DNA of 64,000 nt from Pseudomonadales bacterium (lineage in GTDB: Bacteria; Pseudomonadota; Gammaproteobacteria; Pseudomonadales; Azotimanducaceae): positions 28,051-92,050 of the forward strand of contig JANQKS010000030.1 in the NCBI GenBank assembly GCA_028281005.1. The letters are read 5' to 3'. A program made the position numbers and the translations under genes. The notes below the pieces were generated by a model that was given only the letters and a program-made list of their open reading frames with translations, was not told the origin of the DNA and did no database searches. Shown one piece after another: positions 1-8,286 of the stretch; positions within the stretch are counted from its first letter, which is position 1; each line of letters opens with the position of its first letter.

Positions 1-264
1 GCTCATGCCACGGATATCGCCCGTCGGCATGAGAAAGATGCGATCGTCGGCAAAGCCCACCACTTCTGCATCGATGCGAGTGCCATCCGGTCTCGACACT
101 TCACAGTATGACCCTATAGATGCTTCACACCCTTCCGCCTCAAGGGTCAGGCCAACCAGCCGTTTAAGCTTACCTTCCACCACCAAACGGCTTGCGCTTT
201 CTACCTGCGCTTCACGTTCGGCTAAGCGTGAGGCCCAAACAGAATTGCGCGGGACTTCCAGCAA
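1..264 (-). CDS. fliI: Flagellar export ATPase FliI, N-terminal part (truncated by window edge)
   Basis: The reverse strand reads about 88 residues with the FliI N-terminal signature, including LVGLTLEAEGCEASIGSYC and IFLMPTGDIRGMS. FliI is the cytoplasmic F1-like ATPase that energises flagellar type III export with FliH. Its nucleotide-binding domain lies beyond the window. The reading frame directly follows the fliH stop (268-270) in the same frame, so no upstream start is possible. The first usable codon is TTG at 262-264, three bases after the fliH stop. There is no strong ribosome-binding site, which suggests translational coupling to fliH. Family identity is secure; the exact start is inferred. 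Confidence 0.88.
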   Translation of the reverse strand, partial: MLEVPRNSVWASRLAEREAQVESASRLVVEGKLKRLVGLTLEAEGCEASIGSYCEVSRPDGTRIDAEVVGFADDRIFLMPTGDIRGMS

Positions 265-267
265 GGC

Positions 268-855
268 TTAAGTCTCTGGGTCCCGCTGCTCACCCACCAA
301 GGTCACTAACAAGTCATTGAGGCGTTGTTCAAGACTCGCATCAATGCGCGAGGTTTCTGTAATCACCTGCAGGCCGCCCCGACTTAACAACGGATCGTCT
401 ACCAGGCGCCAGTTAAATTCCGTTTGGGTATCGCTGTATACCTGACGCAATACCGCAGCGTCTTCAGGATGCAAACGCACTTCGACGGAACGGGCGGCCA
501 CCGGCAGCACGCTCAGGGCTTCGTGCACCATGCCGACAATGTGCTGCGGTTCAATTTGTAACTCCCTGCGGATTAATTGACCGGCGATACGCACGGCCAA
601 GCTGACCGTGGCGTGCTCTACTTCATCATCCAGCTGGCGAAAGGGTTCCGCCAAGCAAGCGACCAATTGATTGAGGTAATTTAAGCGCTCCGCCAGCTCT
701 TGCCGGCCGGCTTGGCGCCCCTCTTCTAAACCGGTGGCGTAGGCTTCGTCGTAGGCGGCTTGCTGCAATGCTTCCAGACGATCAGCTGTCATCAAGCCGG
801 CGCCACCGCTGAATTCTGGAGCGACCCAGGGTGAGGCAGATCCGGCGTTAGACAT
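268..855 (-). CDS. fliH: Flagellar assembly protein FliH
   Basis: This 195-residue protein is the soluble regulator of the FliI export ATPase and links it to the C-ring and export gate. It has the expected layout: a variable acidic start, a helical stretch rich in small residues (AYDEAYATGLEEGRQAGRQ) and a C-terminal E2-stalk-like domain ending LLVTLVGEQRDPET. The ATG at 853-855 was chosen because it overlaps the fliG stop in an ATGTCTAA arrangement. A reading frame extending to 900 would run well into fliG. It lies between fliG and fliI as in Pseudomonas. Confidence 0.9.
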   Translation of the reverse strand: MSNAGSASPWVAPEFSGGAGLMTADRLEALQQAAYDEAYATGLEEGRQAGRQELAERLNYLNQLVACLAEPFRQLDDEVEHATVSLAVRIAGQLIRRELQIEPQHIVGMVHEALSVLPVAARSVEVRLHPEDAAVLRQVYSDTQTEFNWRLVDDPLLSRGGLQVITETSRIDASLEQRLNDLLVTLVGEQRDPET

Positions 856-1855
856 ATTCTTCTCCGCTGGCACCCAGCTGAATCTTGCCTTCATCCGCAA
901 GTTTCAGCGCAGTGGTGAGAATGTCTTTCTGCGCTTCTTCCACCTCGCTTAGGCGCACCGGGCCTTTGGCTTCCATGTCTTCTTTGAGAATCTCCGCAGC
1001 GCGTTTCGACATGTTGTTGTAGATGTGCTCCTGCACATCCGGGTCCGCGCCTTTCAGCGCAACCCCCAACACATCGCTGCTGACTTCACGCAACAGAGCT
1101 TGCATGCCGCGGTCATCCACATCCCGCAGTGATTCAAACACAAACATCAACTCTTGGATTTGCACACCCAAGTCGTCGTCTATGGCGCGCACTTTTTCCA
1201 TGATCTCGCTCTCTAAATCTGCGCCTACCTTGTGGATGATGTCTGCGGCCGCGCGTTTGCCGCCAAGGCCGGAAGCCTGGTCGCCGCGACTTTCTGCGAT
1301 GCGACGTTCCATGATTTCATCAAGGTCGGTTAAGGCTGAACGGCGCACACCGTCAAGGTTGGCGATCCGAATCAAAACATCTCCCTGGATGTCTGTCGGC
1401 AGGCCCCGCAGCACTTGAGCAGCCCGGTCGCGGCTCAAGTGGGTCAGCACCACGGCAATCACTTGGGGCTGCTCTTCCCGCAGCAGATCTGCCACCGCTT
1501 CGGGTTCCATCCATTTGAGCGCCTCAAGCCCCTTGGTGTTGCGGCCTTGTAAAATGCGTTCGATATAACCTTTGGCGGCATCCGGCCCCAGCGCGCTGTC
1601 TAAAATGTTGCGCAGGTACTCTTCGCTGCCAATACCCAGCGAGGTGTGGTGTTGCACATCTGCGGCAAAACTTTCCACCACCGCATCCACTTCCTCCTGG
1701 GAGATGTTGCCAATTTCAGCCATGGCTTGACCCACCTGTTGGACTTCTTGGGGGTCGATGTACTTGAGCACCTGGGAAGCGGCCTCTTCTCCCAACGTCA
1801 TCAACAGAATGGCGGCACGGCTTTTCCCGTCCAGAGGCTCGGTACGACTATCCAT
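848..1855 (-). CDS. fliG: Flagellar motor switch protein FliG
   Basis: FliG (335 residues, normal length) forms the top of the C-ring and transmits torque from the stator. The three armadillo-like domains are recognisable. The N-domain begins GKSRAAILLMTLGEE, the middle domain carries LLREEQPQVIAVVL, and the C-domain has LMFVFESLRDVDDRGMQ with the charged stator-facing residues followed by NMSKRAAEILKEDME. One detail departs from the common pattern: the middle-domain EHPQ motif reads EQPQ (about residues 128-131). The start overlaps the fliF stop by 8 bases and the end overlaps the fliH start by 8 bases, indicating coupled translation. Confidence 0.97.
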   Translation of the reverse strand: MDSRTEPLDGKSRAAILLMTLGEEAASQVLKYIDPQEVQQVGQAMAEIGNISQEEVDAVVESFAADVQHHTSLGIGSEEYLRNILDSALGPDAAKGYIERILQGRNTKGLEALKWMEPEAVADLLREEQPQVIAVVLTHLSRDRAAQVLRGLPTDIQGDVLIRIANLDGVRRSALTDLDEIMERRIAESRGDQASGLGGKRAAADIIHKVGADLESEIMEKVRAIDDDLGVQIQELMFVFESLRDVDDRGMQALLREVSSDVLGVALKGADPDVQEHIYNNMSKRAAEILKEDMEAKGPVRLSEVEEAQKDILTTALKLADEGKIQLGASGEEYV

Positions 1856-3461
1856 CTGCGGCTACCCAATGTTTCACCACTTGTGCAATACGTTTGGGGT
1901 CTGAACTGGCCAGGTTTTGCGCCAATTGCAAGGGTTCCTCTTGAGGCACCAATTCCGCATCCGCATAACCTTGCACCTGAGCGGCTGCTTGCGGAACCAA
2001 GGCGGCAACTGCTTGGGCGCGATGAGCCTGCACCAAACCTTGTACCAAGGGGCGCAACACAAAAAAGACCAAAGCCAGGCCCACCAGCACCGCTATGGCA
2101 AGCTTGGCCACATCCATCACCCAGGGTTGTTCCCAGATAGGCGGCGGCTCCAACTCGGGAAGAGCAGGTGAAGATTGAAAGGGCTGATTCATTAGATTTA
2201 GCGTGTCGCCACGGTCCTCGTCGAACCCCACGGCTTCCCTGATCAAACCGCGAATCTCTTCCAACTTTTCGGCAGGCAGCGGCTGCGGTGCTGCTGCGCC
2301 CTCGCCTTCACCTGCGGCACCGGCGGGCAAGTAGTCGAGCACCACCGCCACCGACAAGCGCTCAAGCCGCCCCTTGGGTTCACGCTTGCGGCTGATGGTG
2401 CGATCTACTTCATAGTTAAGCGTCCGATCACGCATGGTGTTTTGCTGTGCTTCGGTGGGTGCTGCCGCGCCTTCCGGTGCCGGTGCGGTCGGCGGCTGAT
2501 TAGACAACGCCCCGGGAATACCCACTGCACCAAGTGCTGAACTGGTGGACTGTTCCTTGGATTGTTCACTGCGTACCACCTGCCCGGCGGGATCAAAGCG
2601 CTCTGTGGTTTCTTCCATCTCGCTAAAGTCCAACTGCGCTACCACCTTGGTACGCGACCGTCCGGGCCCCATGATCGGCACCAGCAAGGCATCTATGTTT
2701 TCAGCCAGAGAATTTTCTAAACGCTGTTTGTACTCAAACTGACCCGTGGCCGCGCCCAACACATCACCTGAGGCAACATCCGACAACAAGTTACTGTTTT
2801 GATCTAACAGCGTGACATTGGATGTGCTCAAATCCGGCACACTGGATGCCACCAAGTGAATGATGGCCCGTACTTGACTCGGCTCCAACGAACGCCCGGG
2901 ATATAGATGCACCAGCACGGAGGCAGTGGGGTCTTTGCGATCCCGGATAAATACCGAAGGCTTGGGCAAACCTAACGATATTTCCGCGGCTTTTACCGCG
3001 TTTAAGCCGCTGATCACTCGCGCCAGTTTGTTCTCCAACGCATGGGTGTAAAACTTACTCTCCATAAACTGGCTGGTGGAGTAGCCACTGCCTTCATAGA
3101 GGTTTTCTAAACTGACCCCTTTGCTGCGTGGTAGGCCCTGCCCAGCGAGCAACAATTGCGCGTCGTTGAGCTTGTCAGCGTCTACCACCAGGGAGCCGGA
3201 GGCGTGATCGATCTGATAGTCGATTCCCGAAACTTCCAGCACGTTGGCCACGGGACCCATTTCGCTTTGGTCGAGACTCGGATAGAGCACGCGGTAATTT
3301 GGACTCTGTGACCACAACGCCAGCGCGGTGCCGGCGGCTACCGCCGCTGCTAAGCCAAACAACAACAACACTTGGCGCATACCGGGGATGGTTTGCAGTG
3401 GGCTGGCCGTGGCGCTAGCTAATTGTGCTTCTCCTAATGGCTGGGTTTGCGCTTCCGCCAT
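1848..3461 (-). CDS. fliF: Flagellar MS-ring protein FliF
   Basis: FliF (537 residues) builds the inner-membrane MS-ring on which the motor and export gate assemble. A first membrane span lies at about residues 30-50 (VLLLFGLAAAVAAGTALAL). The ring-building motifs follow, with YRVLYPSLDQSEMG and then ESKFYTHALENKLARVISGL. A long proline- and alanine-rich periplasmic loop leads to the second span (VAKLAIAVLVGLALVFFVLR). The tail ending RIAQVVKHWVAADG is the FliG-binding segment. The gene overlaps fliG by 8 bases and lies 44 bp downstream of fliE. Confidence 0.97.
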   Translation of the reverse strand: MAEAQTQPLGEAQLASATASPLQTIPGMRQVLLLFGLAAAVAAGTALALWSQSPNYRVLYPSLDQSEMGPVANVLEVSGIDYQIDHASGSLVVDADKLNDAQLLLAGQGLPRSKGVSLENLYEGSGYSTSQFMESKFYTHALENKLARVISGLNAVKAAEISLGLPKPSVFIRDRKDPTASVLVHLYPGRSLEPSQVRAIIHLVASSVPDLSTSNVTLLDQNSNLLSDVASGDVLGAATGQFEYKQRLENSLAENIDALLVPIMGPGRSRTKVVAQLDFSEMEETTERFDPAGQVVRSEQSKEQSTSSALGAVGIPGALSNQPPTAPAPEGAAAPTEAQQNTMRDRTLNYEVDRTISRKREPKGRLERLSVAVVLDYLPAGAAGEGEGAAAPQPLPAEKLEEIRGLIREAVGFDEDRGDTLNLMNQPFQSSPALPELEPPPIWEQPWVMDVAKLAIAVLVGLALVFFVLRPLVQGLVQAHRAQAVAALVPQAAAQVQGYADAELVPQEEPLQLAQNLASSDPKRIAQVVKHWVAADG

Positions 3462-3505
3462 TTAGCGTATTTCCAAAAACGATCGGGTTATCACAGGTGC
3501 CTCCA

Positions 3506-3826
3506 CTACACCGGCATATTCATTATTTCTTGGTAGGCGTTCACCAGCTTGTTGCGCACTTCAGTCATCGCGGTAAACGACACATTGGCTTTCTGTAAGT
3601 TGATCATTACTTCAGCCAAGTCCACATTCGGATCGCCGCTTTCAAACGCCTCCGCCAGGGCCGATGCGCGCTGTTGAGTTTGGTTCACCGCATCAATCGA
3701 CTGCCCAAGGACTTCGGCAAATGCCGTGGTTGGGGTACCGGTATTGGCTGGCACACCCAGGTTCTGGGTTTCATTCGCCAGCGCCCGCATTTGCGCCAGC
3801 AGTCCACTCACATCGATATCATTCAT
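3506..3826 (-). CDS. fliE: Flagellar hook-basal body protein FliE
   Basis: This 106-residue protein matches FliE, the MS-ring/rod adaptor, with TTAFAEVLGQSIDAVNQTQQRA and the C-terminal MINLQKANVSFTAMTEVRNKLVNAYQEIMNMPV, split here as family signature segments DLAEVMINLQKANVSF and VNAYQEIMNMPV. The start ATG is at 3824-3826. It sits 56 bp downstream of fleR and 44 bp upstream of fliF. I found no clear GG-N10-GC sigma-54 element in the short gap before it, so it may be read through from fleSR. Confidence 0.95.
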   Translation of the reverse strand: MNDIDVSGLLAQMRALANETQNLGVPANTGTPTTAFAEVLGQSIDAVNQTQQRASALAEAFESGDPNVDLAEVMINLQKANVSFTAMTEVRNKLVNAYQEIMNMPV

Positions 3827-3882
3827 CTGATTATCTCCGCTGCCATCACTTCACGCTTCATCAAATAGTCCATGTTGTTTTG

Positions 3883-5229
3883 TTACGCGGTTTGTACCGC
3901 TTCACCCGGTATTTGCGCACCTTCTTCGCGTATTCTCGCGAGCTTGTGGCGCAGGGTGCGTGGGCTGATACCTAGGCGTGCCGCCGCTGTTTCACGATTG
4001 CCATTGCCGGAACGTAACGCCTCAAAGATCACTTCGCGTTCGCGCAGCTTCAGATCCTCTTCTAAACTGGTCGGCAATTCAGCAACGTTTGAGCTGGGGG
4101 TAAGGGGCGCGGCTGCAGGCTGTTCGAACAAGAGGTGTTCGACGTCAATCACACCATCGCCGGCGAGCACCTGGGCACGTTGCACCAGGTTTTCTAGTTC
4201 ACGGACGTTGCCCGGCCAATGGTAGGTTTGTAATTGCTGCCGTGCGCATTCGGTCATCGCGTTCGGCGCCGTGCTCCCGCTACTGCGCTGCAACACCCGT
4301 TCTACCAAGGGCAGAATATCGCCGGGCCGTTCGCGTAGAGGGGGCAATACCAGCGGTAAAACGTTGAGGCGGTAAAACAGATCTTCGCGAAAGCGCGCGG
4401 CGGCCACTTCGTCTTTCAGATCCCGGTTGGTGGTGGCCAACACCCGCACATCTAACTCGATGGTTTTTTTCGATCCAAGCCGCTCAACTTCGCGTTCTTG
4501 CAGAACCCGCAACAACTTGGCCTGCAGCGCCGGCCCCATCTCTGAAATTTCATCCAACAGCAGCGTGCCACCCTGGGCTTGCTCAAACTTACCGGCGTGA
4601 GAGGTTTGGGCCCCGGTAAAGGCGCCTTTCTCATAACCAAACAGTACTGCTTCCAGCATGTTCTCAGGGATGGCGGCACAATTGATCGCCACAAAGGGGC
4701 CAGCCTGGCGCTCGGAATGATCATGAATGTAGCGCGCAAACACTTCTTTGCCCGTACCGCTTTCGCCGGAGATCATCACGGTTAGGTCGTTGTTGGCCAT
4801 GCGGTGGGCCAGTGACATCACTTCGCGCATGCGCGGGTCTTCCGCCACGACATCACCTGCGTGGTGGGCGCTCAAATGGCGGCGCACCATCTCCAGCAAC
4901 GCATCCACCTCAAAAGGTTTGGCTAAATAATCCACCGCGCCACCACGCATGGCCTGCACCGCTTGTTCAATTGACCCATAGGCGGTCATCAACACCACCG
5001 GGATGTCCGCATGTTTGTTACGCAATTGGCTCAACAATTCCCAGCCGTCCATCGGACTCATCTGCACATCGCTGACCACCAGACCCACCGCTTGGCGCTC
5101 CATCACCAGCATGGCCTTAGAGCCATCTTCCGCAGTCAGAACGTGACAGCCAGCCTCCAACAACGCATCTTGCAACGCTTCGCGCAGGGACGCGTCATCT
5201 TCAACCACTAAAACTGCAGGTTGGCTCAT
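3883..5229 (-). CDS. fleR: Sigma-54-dependent response regulator FleR (FlrC type)
   Basis: This NtrC-family activator has 448 residues. The receiver domain has phospho-acceptor Asp54 (VVSDVQMSPMDG) and Lys104 (YLAKPF). The AAA+ domain has Walker A GESGTGKE (about 155-162), the sigma-54 contact loop GAFTGA (about 202-207) and Walker B GTLLLDEI. A Fis-type helix-turn-helix at the C terminus includes RETAAARLGISPRTLRHKL. Known homologues, phosphorylated by FleS/FlrB, switch on sigma-54-dependent basal-body and hook genes. The start overlaps the fleS stop by 4 bases, so the pair is a two-gene operon. Confidence 0.95.
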   Translation of the reverse strand: MSQPAVLVVEDDASLREALQDALLEAGCHVLTAEDGSKAMLVMERQAVGLVVSDVQMSPMDGWELLSQLRNKHADIPVVLMTAYGSIEQAVQAMRGGAVDYLAKPFEVDALLEMVRRHLSAHHAGDVVAEDPRMREVMSLAHRMANNDLTVMISGESGTGKEVFARYIHDHSERQAGPFVAINCAAIPENMLEAVLFGYEKGAFTGAQTSHAGKFEQAQGGTLLLDEISEMGPALQAKLLRVLQEREVERLGSKKTIELDVRVLATTNRDLKDEVAAARFREDLFYRLNVLPLVLPPLRERPGDILPLVERVLQRSSGSTAPNAMTECARQQLQTYHWPGNVRELENLVQRAQVLAGDGVIDVEHLLFEQPAAAPLTPSSNVAELPTSLEEDLKLREREVIFEALRSGNGNRETAAARLGISPRTLRHKLARIREEGAQIPGEAVQTA

Positions 5230-6473
5230 GCGCTTACCTCCATGAGGGCTGCAACTTCCGCGCCCGGCAATGCCGCTACGGGGTAGCTGTTTTGCTCGGA
5301 CAACTCAGCCGCGGGTATGCGCAACACAAAGGTAGCGCCGGCAGCACCGTTGTTTTCCAATAGCACCGTGCCGCCCAGCGATTCAGCTTCCGAGCGCACC
5401 ACCGCCAATCCCAACCCGGTACCTCCTGTACGGGTGGTAAAAAACGGATCAAATATCCGCTCGGCAATTTCCTTCGGTACACCGGGGCCATTGTCTTTAA
5501 CAAAAATATCCACGTAGCCGGCGCGGCTCTGTCGCGCGCCAATTTCAACCCGATCCGCACCACATTCCACTGCGTTGGCTGCCAAGTTACCCAAGGCGCC
5601 GGCCATGGTGTCTAAGTTGCCCAACATCCAAACATCCGGCGTGCCCTGCTTATCCACATACACTTTCTGCCGCACGTATGGGTCTAAGGCGCGATAGGTC
5701 AAACACAGCAACTCATTTGCAGACAACGGCTGCTGTTGGCTACCACCCCCCTTGGCGAACACCAGCATGTCATTCACCGTGGCTTCCAGGTGGCGCAAAC
5801 GTTCGAGGATTTTCTGACCACCGCGACGACTGTCTTGATTTTCAGCGCTCGCCAAACGCGAAGCGTAGAGCATCGCGGAAGCCACCGGCGTACGGATCTG
5901 GTGAGCCAGGCGCGCGGCCATTTCTCCCATCTCAGAAAGCCGCTGATTGCGCGCCACACGTTGCTGCAGGTCATGGACCTCGCTGACATCAGTTAAGACC
6001 ACGATGCAAGATTCATCGTCCAGCACACGCCGGGTCAAAGTGATACGCTGACCGGTTTTGGATACCAATTCTGCCTGATGGGTTGAGGCGGCAAAGTTTT
6101 CCGCAATGGCCTGTTGCAACGACGTGCCCACCAGCGGGCCATCGAGCATTTCTTGAGCAGCACGATTCACCTGCTCTATCCCGCCAGACTGACCCACCAA
6201 AACCACGCCGACCGGAAGTTCCGCCAGCAATTCGGACAAACGGTCCGCGATACGTTCTTTCTCTACGCGTTGTGCCTCACGCTCCAAACGTGCCTGTCGA
6301 AGCTCAACTTCCAGGGCTGCCACCTTGGCTTCAAGGTCCCCGTAGGCTTCTTCCAACCGCACTGACAAGGTATTGAACAGATTAAAAGCAGATTCCAGCT
6401 GCTGCTTAGACTGTTCGTTTGACGTCGTGTCTGTCGTCGTGTCTGCGATGTTACACCTCCTCTGCAAAGGCAC
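5226..6473 (-). CDS. fleS: Soluble PAS-sensor histidine kinase FleS (FlrB type)
   Basis: This 415-codon frame encodes a kinase without membrane spans: an N-terminal coiled coil (about 20-80), a PAS-like domain (about 85-165), the H-box LAHQIRTPVASAM with His191, an N-box NLAANAVEC with Asn300, and G-boxes KDNGPGVP and GGTGLGLAV. It should phosphorylate FleR. The longest frame opens with GTG at 6471-6473. However, the only perfect Shine-Dalgarno AGGAGG (6456-6461) lies inside that frame, 6 bases before an ATC codon (6447-6449), and no ATG follows for more than 20 codons. The start is therefore uncertain. A near-consensus sigma-54 promoter lies just upstream. Confidence 0.94.
   Translation of the reverse strand: MPLQRRCNIADTTTDTTSNEQSKQQLESAFNLFNTLSVRLEEAYGDLEAKVAALEVELRQARLEREAQRVEKERIADRLSELLAELPVGVVLVGQSGGIEQVNRAAQEMLDGPLVGTSLQQAIAENFAASTHQAELVSKTGQRITLTRRVLDDESCIVVLTDVSEVHDLQQRVARNQRLSEMGEMAARLAHQIRTPVASAMLYASRLASAENQDSRRGGQKILERLRHLEATVNDMLVFAKGGGSQQQPLSANELLCLTYRALDPYVRQKVYVDKQGTPDVWMLGNLDTMAGALGNLAANAVECGADRVEIGARQSRAGYVDIFVKDNGPGVPKEIAERIFDPFFTTRTGGTGLGLAVVRSEAESLGGTVLLENNGAAGATFVLRIPAAELSEQNSYPVAALPGAEVAALMEVSA
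6456..6461 (-). promoter_or_regulatory. Perfect Shine-Dalgarno inside the annotated fleS 5' end
   Basis: The reverse strand reads AGGAGG here, then TGTAAC and ATC. The spacing suits initiation at ATC (6447-6449), a very rare start codon. If ATC is used, FleS is 8 residues shorter than the GTG-started version. The GTG at 6471-6473 has only a distant AAGG behind it. Confidence 0.5.
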
Positions 6474-6514
6474 ACGGGCATCTGTGCCTTACACGCTTTA
6501 AACGCCATATAAGA

Positions 6515-6531
6515 GGCAAGAAACGTGCCTG
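6515..6531 (-). promoter_or_regulatory. Sigma-54 promoter of fleSR
   Basis: The reverse strand reads CAGGCAC-GTTTC-TTGCC. This matches the -24/-12 consensus TGGCAC-N5-TTGC except for one base in the -24 box, with the diagnostic GG-N10-GC spacing. Transcription should start near 6504, about 30 bases before the GTG of fleS. In Pseudomonas, fleSR is transcribed by sigma-54 with FleQ, and fleQ lies immediately upstream here, so the same control is inferred. Confidence 0.8.
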
Positions 6532-6653
6532 GAAGAGAAAATCTATTTATTTCAATGGGTTAGAGGCGAGAGGATTTGCGTGACAGGGAGAAGAGTCAAC
6601 ATTCCGACGGACTGAATAACAGATTTCTGTCAGCCCAGGCCCGTGGCAACGTA

Positions 6654-7640
6654 CTACGCTACTTGAGCGGCGCCGCCCAAGTTGTACTTACGCATCTTCT
6701 CCACCAAGGTGGTGCGGCCAATACTCAACATACGGGCAGCTTCCGCGACGGTACCGCCGGAGCGACAAAGCGCTTGCTCTATGAGCTGCACCTCTATCTG
6801 CTGAAGGTGCAGTTTGAGGTCGATGTTGCTGTCTTCCGGCAACATCCAATTTGCGTTGGTAGGCCTGTCAGGTTGCGGTACCGAGCCGCAAAACTCCATG
6901 GGTAGATCCGTAGCCCCTACTTCAGCGTTAGGGTGCAAGATGGCCATGCGCTCCACCAGATTGCCTAGCTCACGGATATTACCCGGCCAATCGTAGGCGG
7001 TAAGCGCCGCCATGGCAGCGCTAGAGAAATCCACTGGCTCGCCGCCGCGGCGTAGGTTTTCTTCTACCAATTCACGGATCAACATCGCAAGGTCGAGTTT
7101 GCGCTCGCGCAGAGGGGGGACGTCTATGGGAAAAACGTTGAGCCGGTAGTATAAGTCTTCACGAAACTTACCTTCCGCCACCAACTGTTTGAGATCACGG
7201 TGCGTGGCGGCAACGATGCGCACATCGCAGTGTATCGTAGAAGTACCCCCGACCCGCTCAAAACACCGTTCCTGCAACACCCGCAGCAACTTCACCTGCA
7301 TGTCCAGGCTCATGTCACCAATTTCATCCAAGAACAAAGTGCCCCCGTGCGCCATTTCGAAGCGCCCCTTACGCGCGACTAACGCGCCGGTAAACGCACC
7401 TTTCTCATGGCCAAACAACTCACTTTCCATCAATTCCGACGGTATGGCGCCACAATTCACGGGCACAAACACGGCATCGCTACGTTTTGAGTGTTCGTGA
7501 ATGCTGCGAGCAATACGCTCTTTACCGGTGCCGGACTCACCCAGTACCAACACCGAAGTATTGAAGGGTGCTACCTGTTCGATGTGACTCACCAGAGTCT
7601 GGACTTGAGGCGTGCGGCCGCTGGGTAACAAACGCGTCAT
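6654..7640 (-). CDS. fleQ: Flagellar master sigma-54 activator FleQ/FlrA, lacking the N-terminal domain
   Basis: From the ATG at 7638-7640 this encodes 328 residues; an in-frame TTG at 7757 would give 367. The AAA+ domain is complete: Walker A GESGTGKE, GAFTGA, Walker B GGTLFLDEIGD and a sensor region with DWPGNIRELGNLVERMA. The C-terminal Fis-type helix-turn-helix contains VAEAARMLSIGRTTLVEKM. FleQ/FlrA proteins are normally near 480-490 residues, with a receiver-like N-terminal domain of about 120-140 residues. Here at most about 70 residues precede Walker A, and the 327 bp up to the next gene holds no such domain. Position between the fliT-like gene and fleSR matches Pseudomonas fleQ. The enzyme should drive fleS, fliD and flgB promoters. 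Confidence 0.88.
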   Translation of the reverse strand: MTRLLPSGRTPQVQTLVSHIEQVAPFNTSVLVLGESGTGKERIARSIHEHSKRSDAVFVPVNCGAIPSELMESELFGHEKGAFTGALVARKGRFEMAHGGTLFLDEIGDMSLDMQVKLLRVLQERCFERVGGTSTIHCDVRIVAATHRDLKQLVAEGKFREDLYYRLNVFPIDVPPLRERKLDLAMLIRELVEENLRRGGEPVDFSSAAMAALTAYDWPGNIRELGNLVERMAILHPNAEVGATDLPMEFCGSVPQPDRPTNANWMLPEDSNIDLKLHLQQIEVQLIEQALCRSGGTVAEAARMLSIGRTTLVEKMRKYNLGGAAQVA

Positions 7641-7967
7641 CGCACACACCGACTTAAGATTGGGAACACAACTGTTTTCAGCGAGGCAGATACGGTGATC
7701 GGGTTCACCCTCTGAACATGCCCGTGCGGGATCAATAGATATACTCCAAAAACGCAAACACTTCCCACGCGCAGCCTGTTAAGGCTCACGGCGCGCACCC
7801 CGTGCCTCCCTTGCGTCTTTCCCCGATAGTCGTCTCAAGCGTCGCACCGCACCTTGCGTAGGTGGCTTACAGCGCGCCTGATGTAGTTATGGTTCCGACG
7901 TAACAAAACGCCGTAACTGTTTGGCGCGTATGATAATCACACCGCCCACGGGATTACAATCAAAGAT
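7641..7967 (-). other. fleQ upstream region with two adjacent hairpins
   Basis: There is no gene in this stretch. On the reverse strand it contains CACGG-loop-CCGTG (plus-strand 7787-7804) directly followed by AGCCT-TAAC-AGGCT (7773-7786), close to the in-frame TTG at 7757. It should hold the fleQ promoter and leader. I saw no GG-N10-GC element, so a housekeeping promoter is likely, but I could not place one confidently. The hairpins could be leader structure or a weak terminator for fliDST. Confidence 0.4.
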
Positions 7968-8279
7968 TCAATCAAGCTGTGGTTGGGCCGCCGCGTAGGC
8001 ACGCAGCGCAACAGATTTTTGCCGATGATCTTGCAGTTGGGTGAGGGTCAGATCTCGGGCAGCAGTCACCATCGCGGTGACCTCGTGATCAACCTCTCGT
8101 ATGACGGAGGCCAAGGCGGCAAGTTCATCTGCATGCACCTCGGCTTGGAACGTTTGCTCTAAAAGTGGCTGTCGTTGTTGCACAAGACTCGTGGAGGCGT
8201 CCCAATCCTCAGCTTGTGCGGCTTGGCGTATCTGCTCGGTGAGCTGCAGCACCTGTTGTAGGAGGGGGTGCGATACCAC
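7968..8279 (-). CDS. FliT-like flagellar chaperone
   Basis: This is a 103-residue, all-helical, acidic and glutamine-rich protein (VSHPLLQQVLQLTEQIRQAA; DWDASTSLVQQRQPLLEQTF). The WD...V..R..LLE pattern is typical of FliT-like proteins, which act as export chaperones for the filament cap FliD. It starts with GTG at 8277-8279, 7 bases after the fliS stop. The fliD-fliS-fliT order is the usual one. Primary sequence in this family is poorly conserved, so the name rests partly on position. Confidence 0.72.
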   Translation of the reverse strand: MVSHPLLQQVLQLTEQIRQAAQAEDWDASTSLVQQRQPLLEQTFQAEVHADELAALASVIREVDHEVTAMVTAARDLTLTQLQDHRQKSVALRAYAAAQPQLD

Positions 8280-8286
8280 GGTTTAT

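Noticed and set aside
6576..6905. Rightward frame over the end of fleQ and the fleS promoter
   Set aside because: It overlaps the fleQ helix-turn-helix in antisense and has no homologous features.
7800..7850. Partial likeness to a c-di-GMP (GEMM-I) riboswitch upstream of fleQ, including GACGCAA on the reverse strand
   Set aside because: Only a short piece fits; the paired P1/P2/P3 layout and the rest of the conserved core are not present.
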